Assembly (NCBI RefSeq): GCF_026914185.1
Contig: NC_070561.1
Location: 7,254,001 to 7,318,000 of the forward strand
DNA length: 64,000 nucleotides
Direction of reading: 5' to 3'
Source: Puccinia triticina
Taxonomy: Eukaryota > Basidiomycota > Pucciniomycetes > Pucciniales > Pucciniaceae
This document shows, one piece after another, positions 58,034 through 64,000 of this stretch (position 1 is its first letter; each line of letters starts with the position of its first letter). The translations under genes were made by a program, and so were the position numbers. Under the pieces are notes generated by a model. The model was not told the DNA's origin. It saw nothing but the letters and a program-made list of their open reading frames with translations, and made no database searches.

Positions 58034-58902
58034 GAAGGGTATTATAGTTGACAAAAGCCAGTAAGTCCTCCAACAACCTGACCCTTTTATGTCAAAAATA
58101 ATGCAACCATTATTGCATTGAAACTAGACCCTTTCACCTGTATCAAAATCCTGAGGGGAAATTATAGATGTGAAACAATTTCATGAACTCAAAAACAGTT
58201 TTAGATACATCTGATTCATAGTCATCCATGAAAAAAAGTCTCCCCTGTTCTTTATATTTGGTGTTATCTACATCAGCTTGATGAAACCCTCCAGCTTCTC
58301 CTTCTTTCTACATAGCTAAAGCTGAACAGAACAGGTAATAGAGTTGTACATCAATCAAAGTTCAGGTCTCTTAGCTGACTGCAAAGAGAATGGTTTTGGG
58401 TTTCACAGGTTGTATACTTTCACACAATTTCCTGTGAAACTTGTACTGTACAATTTGTAAGCCTTAGAGATACTCCAGATTATACTAAAGAATTCCTTTA
58501 TTGTCAAGGGTTTTGCTAATTTCTAAATGCACACCAATATTTTACTATTTGCACAGCATGTTTTTAATTGGCGTGAAGGGATGGGGACCCCAAGGAATTT
58601 GTGTAAATGGATGTCATGGGGTAACTGTATCACCAACTACATTCATTCATGGGGTAACTGTATCATGTCATGGTTAATTCTGTCCTGTTTTGACTCTTTC
58701 ATGGGTTAACTATTGGGACTTGGCCAAGTGTTCATTTTGGGACTCAATCACTGCTGGAGCCTGGAGCTAATGTTTCCCCTGTAAAAACCCCGGGGAAGGA
58801 AGAAAAGGTACCACCCGACTACACGATCGTAGCGGGCATCAACTCTCCCCCGGAGAGGTATACACCAGGCCATAACATCCCCTTCAGGCAGGTGAAAGAT
58901 AT
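58034..58902. other. Intergenic region with a repeat fragment
   Basis: AT-rich upstream region of the large minus-strand gene. From about 58513 to 58620 the words TCTAAATGCACACCAATATT, TTTGCACAGCATG and AATTGGCGTGAAG follow the left end of the element at 11309, so a fragment of that family is inserted here. A GGGGTAACTGTATCA word is repeated at 58619 and 58652. Confidence 0.5.
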
Positions 58903-59630
58903 TTGAGCACAAACCATGTGCTGGCTCCTCAACGTACTGCGTCCGTACATCTGATCTCTCTATCTTCTTGCGCATCCGTCCTATCCTTGCTGACCGCTCC
59001 GGACCATCCACAGTCTCAGATCATCTTGCCCAAACCCGTCCAAGCCGGCATTGCAACGGCTGCCGGCCTGGCCAGCGTCCTACTGAGTGTACACCGACCG
59101 ACGCGGCCACTGCGGTTAGTAGCCTAGACCAGATCCTGTGACAGATTCTGAAGAGAAGCTGAACGAGATGGTGTGTTTTCTTGCCTAGACAGGTGGCCTG
59201 CTCCCTTACCGTGCTCTTCAATATGCCGGGATCAGGACCTTCTCCACCCGAGACCGCCCTCACCACGCCCATTGGCCCTGAAATGCTCATGAGTTCCCCA
59301 ACTCGTGGTCCAACCTCCCCTTCTCCATCCTCCTCATCGCCCTCTCTGTCATCATCAGACCCTCGTCGATCCTCTTCTGGCCATCGCTAGGTTACACTCG
59401 CCTCAAAAAGTCCACCAGCGAAGATCAAATGGATATCATGGCCCTAGTGGCGGTCATAAGTCTGAGTGCCTTTTTCACTGTTGGGCAGGGATGGGATGGG
59501 AATGTCGGCGACCAGCGGCTCCCAACTCTGGGACCTTGGCTTCATCACCCAGGCTCTCGTCGGGGTCGGGCTGGCGAGCCCTCAGCCCAGGACTCGGTTG
59601 TCAGAGCCCTCCAGTGGATCAACAAGTGAT
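58903..59630 (+). pseudogene. GT22 GPI-mannosyltransferase (PIG-B/GPI10-like) remnant
   Basis: Readable pieces are QIILPKPVQAGIATAAGLAS near 59015-59070, then in another frame LLIALSVIIRPSSILFWPSL near 59325-59390, followed by LVAVISLSAFFTVGQGW near 59440. The RP(T/S)S..FW stretch after a hydrophobic helix is the conserved 'IRPT' region of ER GT22 mannosyltransferases such as PIG-B/GPI10, and the first piece fits the preceding 'LP..VQA..A...' segment. An in-frame stop and frame changes break it, and the catalytic N-terminal loop was not found. The enzyme would add the third mannose of the GPI core; this copy is a remnant. Confidence 0.5.
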
Positions 59631-59740
59631 CTTGAAGAACCTCAAGCCAAGTAATTGCTCTGATATACCATCTTTCTATCTCAAGCGTGGTAGATTCCAC
59701 TGGCTTTCTGTCTCTCAGCACTTCAAGTCAGGCTATCATC

Positions 59741-59820
59741 TGTTAGATTATGAATCTGGCAACTCAGGCTTTGTAGCTTGGTGGTAAAGCAGGCACCTAG
59801 AGTTAGCCCAACCCGGGTTT

Positions 59821-59851
<31 letters not shown>
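59741..59851 (+). repeat. 111-bp repeat, copy 1, with tRNA-like core
   Basis: Identical over all 111 bp to 59951-60061. The core 59767-59836 resembles a tRNA: ends GGCTTTG and TGGAGCC can pair with several G-U pairs, GCTT...AAGC forms a D-stem, and CCGGG-TTTGAGT-CCTGG forms a T-arm. TAGCTTGGTGG and GGTTTGAGTCC resemble pol III boxes A and B. The anticodon stem has two mismatches. It looks like a tRNA-derived SINE head or tRNA pseudogene. Confidence 0.65.
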
Positions 59852-59950
59852 GATTTACAGTCTTGAGCTCAAAGAGCCAAGCGTACCTGTAGAGGAGAGA
59901 GCACACCAGCGGGTCTAGGAGAGCCTTAGAGCATCCAGATTTTGGGAGGA

Positions 59951-60030
59951 TGTTAGATTATGAATCTGGCAACTCAGGCTTTGTAGCTTGGTGGTAAAGC
60001 AGGCACCTAGAGTTAGCCCAACCCGGGTTT

Positions 60031-60061
<31 letters not shown>
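59951..60061 (+). repeat. 111-bp repeat, copy 2, with tRNA-like core
   Basis: Exact second copy, offset 210 bp from the first, with its tRNA-like core at 59977-60046. The 99 bp between the copies are unrelated to them. Perfect identity implies a recent duplication. Confidence 0.65.
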
Positions 60062-61321
60062 TCATCATCAAATCAAAGGCGCTTGGCCGTTCAGCACCAA
60101 AAGCCAAGGTTATACTGTCAGCAACGGATATCTTTTCTGCCTCATTTTCACTACTTTGCAGGTTCATTGATCCAGAATGGACAACAACTTGCTTGACGGC
60201 AATGAGATTATTCAGTCGGGACTATCCCGAGTACACAAATCAGTTCCATCCTTGCGCCCGCTTTCTGGATCTTGACTCCCACCCTCTTGGTATTAAGGTG
60301 ACTGACCTTAAAATTGGGCGCGCCAAGCAGCTACCCAGTTCACCCACTTCGCCCAACATGACAATGGCTCATGGTACCTCAACATTGCTCTAGTCGGGCC
60401 CGCCAAGCAGCTACCCAATTGATCATACACTTCGCCCAGCGTGACAATGGCTTGTGGTACTGGTACGGCGCATGGGGAGTATGGTGAGCTCACTCGGCCG
60501 TCGCATCTACCCTTCCAATCACTGAGCAAATAGGGGTTTGGACTTATATTAATAGTCTTTCTGGTAAGAAGGCCTGTTGTTTCTTGCTGCATCAACAAAT
60601 GGATCACAGCAACTCAGGCGGAAGCTTCAAGGTAAGAACTCTGCCCATATTTGGCTTGCTTTGTGACTAGCGGTGTGATATTCGCTTGTTTTGGGAGGTG
60701 AGGGCGATACCAGCCAACATGAATGACAAAAAAAACCTCATTTTGTCAGCAAAAAAGCTGTTTTTGCATAATTTCTCAGAATCCTCAGCATACAAGTTTC
60801 CCCTACGTAAAAAAGATTCCCAAATCACTTCATTATGAGCCATTTTTGCGGATGCCTTGGGTAGCTTAATTCCATTTGGGATAAAATTTAAATGCTGCTG
60901 GGCAGCTGATCTGGGTGAGCAGTCACCTGCCTTGTCAAGAGCAAGGGGGATCAGTTTCCTGCAGGGGGAGAAGCCAATGGGTGCAGGGCCGGTGGCCCTG
61001 GGCCTTGACACTTGCAATTGAGAAGGTGATGGTTGCCAAGGCTGGGTGGGAGGAGCAGAGCTCAGGCTTGGCGGCGGGATGGAGGGTGTAAGACAGGGTA
61101 ATGAAGATAGCGCGTTCCAAAGCAGTGCCGGCAGCAATAATATTGAAGCCCTGACAAGCAGTAATCCAGGCGACGCCTGTATAGGATGAAGGATGAGAGG
61201 TGAGCAGTAGTCCACGGCATTTGATTTGGTTGTAGTGCTTGATGAAATGAATATTCAATATGAAACAAGAGTTAAGAGTTAGACCACAAAGAGGGATATC
61301 ACAAAAAGAAAAGTGAAATTA
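60062..61321. other. Region without recognised gene; one local duplication
   Basis: The stretch CCGCCAAGCAGCTACCCARTT plus following CACTTCGCCCARC.TGACAAT occurs at about 60321 and 60401, an 80-bp imperfect tandem duplication. Other open frames, mostly minus strand at 60667-61258, have no recognisable features. Confidence 0.45.
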
Positions 61322-61430
61322 GGGGGGTTCACAATTGAAATTTACAAAGCTTTAGGACACATTTTAAGGTGTTTATGAACGTTTTTCAAAAAAATCGATA
61401 AGTTGCACTGATTGATCTGTATCACTGTCA
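61322..61430. mobile_element. Left-end fragment of the GGGGGGTTCACAAT MITE family
   Basis: After TA, the sequence GGGGGGTTCACAATTGAA continues as in the element at 49864, including TTTAGGACACATTTTAAGG, for about 110 bp. No right end is found before the LTR at 61621. Confidence 0.8.
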
Positions 61431-61953
61431 GCCTTAGAGTCATCACAGCTGACCTAAAAGCTGCCTGTTCTACCTTTGTTACATATAAATTACTTTATAT
61501 CTTTTTCATCTTAAGAGATATCCCTGTTTTGACTTCATATTCTGTTTCCTCATGCAATTTTAACCCTAGTTACAACTTACCAATTCATTGTAACTATACT
61601 CCTTCCCTGAGTTACTGAGTTGTAGCGCCCTTGCGCAGTTGTGACGTGTCAGCGCTACTAGGCGCGCCAAACCACATGTACATATGTAAATTACATAAGC
61701 AAACTGTGAAAATTTTCGTAGTCAGGATCCCCCTTGCCTGAGGCGGATCCACAGACTTCAGCACACCAGAACCACCACCCAGATAACTCCAGGATCACCA
61801 CCAAAGAGCCTACTATACTCCCAGTATACCTACCGTCACAGGCGCCTAGGATATTGACAGTAAGTAACCTCTTTCACTGAACCTTGTTTATCTCAGAGGT
61901 ACAACTCTGTGTCTTGCTGGATCTGCCTTTTCTTCTTGCTTTGCTTTCTCCTT

Positions 61954-62070
61954 GATCACAGGGCTGTCCCTCCATATCTATAGGCCTTTGCCTCCATCTT
62001 GATCACAGGGCTGTCCCTTCTTATCATCAGGCCTTTGCCTCAAAATCTAGGTTCAGGGCTGTCCCTCAGG
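61954..62070 (+). repeat. 47-bp tandem repeat inside the LTR, about 2.5 copies
   Basis: GATCACAGGGCTGTCCCT recurs at 61954 and 62001, and a diverged GTTCAGGGCTGTCCCT near 62042, with AGGCCTTTGCCTC between them. Confidence 0.8.
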
Positions 62071-62395
62071 TTTCCCATTAAGAACCTTGACTGTCCAGAG
62101 AGAAGTCTAAAAAACTGTGGCTGGATTAAGACTTATCTAATCCAGATACCCTCCTGAGAGGAAGCTGTAGCACTTCTTGCACAGATTAGCAGCACTCTTC
62201 TGAAGAGTAGCATTGCCAGTGGACGTGCATTCCCACTAGGATAACCTAGTACTTCTCTTCCTTCTTATCCTGCTTGGTTTCTCTCTCTCTTTCTCTTTTT
62301 CTATTATAGTTGTAATTTCTTTATCCCAAGAAATCCGACTATTGCCCCCCCATTTCTTGTGTCCTGCTGTCACTATAGAGACTCAGGCTCACAAT

Positions 62396-62413
62396 TGGGG
62401 GCCTCATCGGGAA
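62396..62413 (+). promoter_or_regulatory. Putative tRNA primer-binding site
   Basis: TGGGGGCCTCATCGGGAA starts with TGG, complementary to the universal CCA-3' end of tRNAs, directly after the LTR. It resembles the tRNA-Pro type of site but was not checked against the host tRNAs. Confidence 0.5.
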
Positions 62414-62786
62414 ATATACTCACCTTTTCATAATTCTAGACTGCTATAAAGCCAAAAGACTGATCCTCCTGACTAAATCAAACAAAAAAAAACTCTAAAA
62501 ATTCGAAAAATCACCTTAAAAAATTTTTCTACATATCTTACTAACGCTGAAATTCTTCTAAAATCATCCAAAATTGCTTTTACATTGATAAATTTCCTAA
62601 CTGAACCCTTGAAAATTTTTTTTTACGTCCTGTGTACTCGTGAAAGTGCAGAACTGCGACTCCTCCGCGCCGCTATTTATCCCTTCGTCGGACTTATCCT
62701 CCCCAGAACCCTCTATATCTTCGGATCAAGAAGAGATAGAGAAAAACGGAGTACGCTCAAAAGATTCTCCTGCTTCTTAACTATAA

Positions 62787-63104
62787 TTGCCGCAATTGAC
62801 CGTAAAAAAATTCGTAACGGCGCAGACTAGCGCAGAAGACGAAAATTGCGACGACAACCGCGTAACTGATCCGAAAGAAGGAAACTGGATCAATAGTTCC
62901 TCTTGGACCCCTATTGCTACTACTAAATACCCAAAAGTCCGTCGCCGCAAGGTCACCGCCGCTGTTAATATCTCTGATTGGACCTCAAAATCCGCCGCGA
63001 AACCCAGCGCAAAGGAAACTAAGAAAAAAACCTCTACTACGACGCGTAAAAGTAAAAGGTTATCTTCTAAACCTAAGTCCCAAGGTATTTTAACCTTGAA
63101 TTAA
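62787..63104 (+). CDS. Small basic frame in the retrotransposon leader, 105 aa
   Basis: An open frame from ATG 62787 to TAA at 63104, rich in Lys, Thr and Ser (KVRRRKVTAAVNISDWTSKS, KKKTSTTTRKSKRLSSKPKS). It could be an N-terminal gag segment or a separate small protein; it is not in frame with the long gag frame at 63178. Coding status is uncertain. Confidence 0.4.
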   Translation: MPQLTVKKFVTAQTSAEDENCDDNRVTDPKEGNWINSSSWTPIATTKYPKVRRRKVTAAVNISDWTSKSAAKPSAKETKKKTSTTTRKSKRLSSKPKSQGILTLN

Positions 63105-63177
63105 TTCTTAAAAACTTTCTCTTTCCGCTTAAATTAACCTCTCTTACTCCTTATCACGATGCCTCCTCACCTTAGAA

Positions 63178-64000
63178 ATGGCCGAGACCTCTCCGAAGAG
63201 CTCCGCCACCGGTACCGCCTTAGCCCAGCCGCCAAAGAACGGCTTCGAAGGGCTAGAAGCAGCCTTGCCACCTCTACAGGAGGATTTCCTCAAGCTCCCG
63301 GAAGAGGAGCCGCTCCCCCCAGATACCGGGATCCCTCCGGCTCTATACCAGCCGAGAGAAACGTCCATAGCTCTAGCGTCGAGCAGATCCACGCCGGTTC
63401 CACGGCCTGTCGACAGGGAACAAATAGATTTGACGGTGAACCCTCCTCAGACGAGTCAGCCGCCCTCCCAGCCTATCAACCCAGAGGGCATGAGACCCAC
63501 GGCGCTGTCCAATCTAGCCCTCCTTCCGTACACTCAGAGCCCTCGACGGGAAGCGTCCTCAGGACCCATGGACCTTATCCCGGAAGAGGAGGAGTTATCC
63601 AGCCTCATCAGTATGTTCAACGAACAATTCGACCTTTTTGTCCGCGCCAGGGAAGCGCAGAACATATTAACTATGAGGTGTCTCCTCTCCCAAGCCTCAA
63701 TGACCCAAGAAATGATCATAGATCTGGTTGGGAGGAACGACGGGATACGCCTGTGTCAGGATTGGATCCCCAGAGAGGAACTCAACAATCTAGAAATATC
63801 TCTGACGCGCCAGAACAACGGCAACGGGCCGCCGAACTCGACCGCGCTACAAATCCGAGCTCCTTCGCAGCTAGCAATGATACCGCACGCCAGCCAACAG
63901 CCTTTACTAGTCACGCCGACTCCAGAGCCTATGGGTTTTCAGCACCGAGCCTTGGCGCAGGAGTTCCAGGCTCCTATCCTTCCCAATCTTCCAGAATCCC
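63178..64000 (+). CDS. Gag-like protein of the LTR retrotransposon (partial)
   Basis: From ATG 63178 (MAETSPKSSATGTALAQPPK) the frame stays open for 823 nt to the end of the window. The first half is Pro/Ser-rich; then comes an amphipathic helical part (LSSLISMFNEQFDLFVRARE, LLSQASMTQEMIIDLVGRND), as in capsid-like N-terminal regions of gag. No zinc knuckle is reached. A second frame, from ATG 63159 (MPPHLRNGRDLSEELRHRYR), is also open to the window end, so which one is used is not certain; the helical content favours this one. Confidence 0.6.
   Translation, partial: MAETSPKSSATGTALAQPPKNGFEGLEAALPPLQEDFLKLPEEEPLPPDTGIPPALYQPRETSIALASSRSTPVPRPVDREQIDLTVNPPQTSQPPSQPINPEGMRPTALSNLALLPYTQSPRREASSGPMDLIPEEEELSSLISMFNEQFDLFVRAREAQNILTMRCLLSQASMTQEMIIDLVGRNDGIRLCQDWIPREELNNLEISLTRQNNGNGPPNSTALQIRAPSQLAMIPHASQQPLLVTPTPEPMGFQHRALAQEFQAPILPNLPES

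Larger units (their letters stand above)
61621..64000 (+). mobile_element. 5' portion of an LTR retrotransposon
   Basis: A putative 5' LTR (61621-62393) begins TGTAGCGCCC and ends GGCTCACA (TG...CA). A primer-binding-like site follows two bases later, then a leader and gag-like coding sequence that runs off the window. Pol and the 3' LTR would lie outside, so superfamily cannot be decided and LTR boundaries cannot be confirmed by comparison. The organisation fits Ty3/gypsy-type elements. Confidence 0.7.

Overview
This is a gene-poor, transposon-rich window from a filamentous basidiomycete, most likely a rust fungus (Pucciniales). The inference rests on short GT-AG introns in compact multi-exon genes, several small secreted proteins resembling candidate effectors, a rust/basidiomycete type of P-loop NTPase family, and dense nested DNA transposons (hAT, Harbinger-like, mariner-like, Helitron) with an LTR retrotransposon at the right edge. 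No bacterial features (operons, Shine-Dalgarno sites, CRISPR) are present. No species can be named from sequence alone.

Layout. 0-4.3 kb: an intact Gly/Tyr-rich secreted-protein gene, then a rearranged and decayed copy of a C2H2 zinc-finger gene (part direct, its 5' part inverted, one finger exon split by a 471-bp transposon), then a second Gly-rich copy lacking exon 1. 4.5-10.5 kb: a decayed P-loop NTPase gene split by a 3.6-kb hAT element with perfect 8-bp target duplications; the hAT carries a Harbinger-like element inserted exactly at the transposase stop codon. 10.5-30 kb: almost entirely repeats, including MITEs, a RecQ-like helicase fragment, palindromic satellite arrays, a broken Helitron helicase and a decayed gene with duplicated exons.

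30.3-32.7 kb: the intact 13-exon zinc-finger gene (497 aa), all of whose introns are phase 1 and whose first half was built by repeated duplication of an exon pair. 33-46.3 kb: the main genic island, with an SGNH-like pseudogene, a 480-aa protein with an acidic tail (plus a decayed copy and an orphan first exon), and three predicted secreted proteins (241, 231 and 125 aa). 46.3-51.6 kb: a non-autonomous hAT relative with another element nested in it, a palindromic satellite array and a small mariner-like MITE.

51.6-59.6 kb: a Cys-rich small secreted protein, an intact 7-exon gene for the GPI-transamidase subunit PIG-U/GAB1 (the one clear housekeeping gene), a ~761-aa lineage-type protein with internal duplication, and a remnant of a GT22 GPI-mannosyltransferase. 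59.7-64 kb: two identical tRNA-like repeats, a MITE fragment, and the 5' LTR, primer-binding-like site and start of gag of an LTR retrotransposon that continues past the window.

Exon coordinates were assembled by eye from splice signals and reading phase; family names rest on motifs recognised in the translated sequence, not on a database search.
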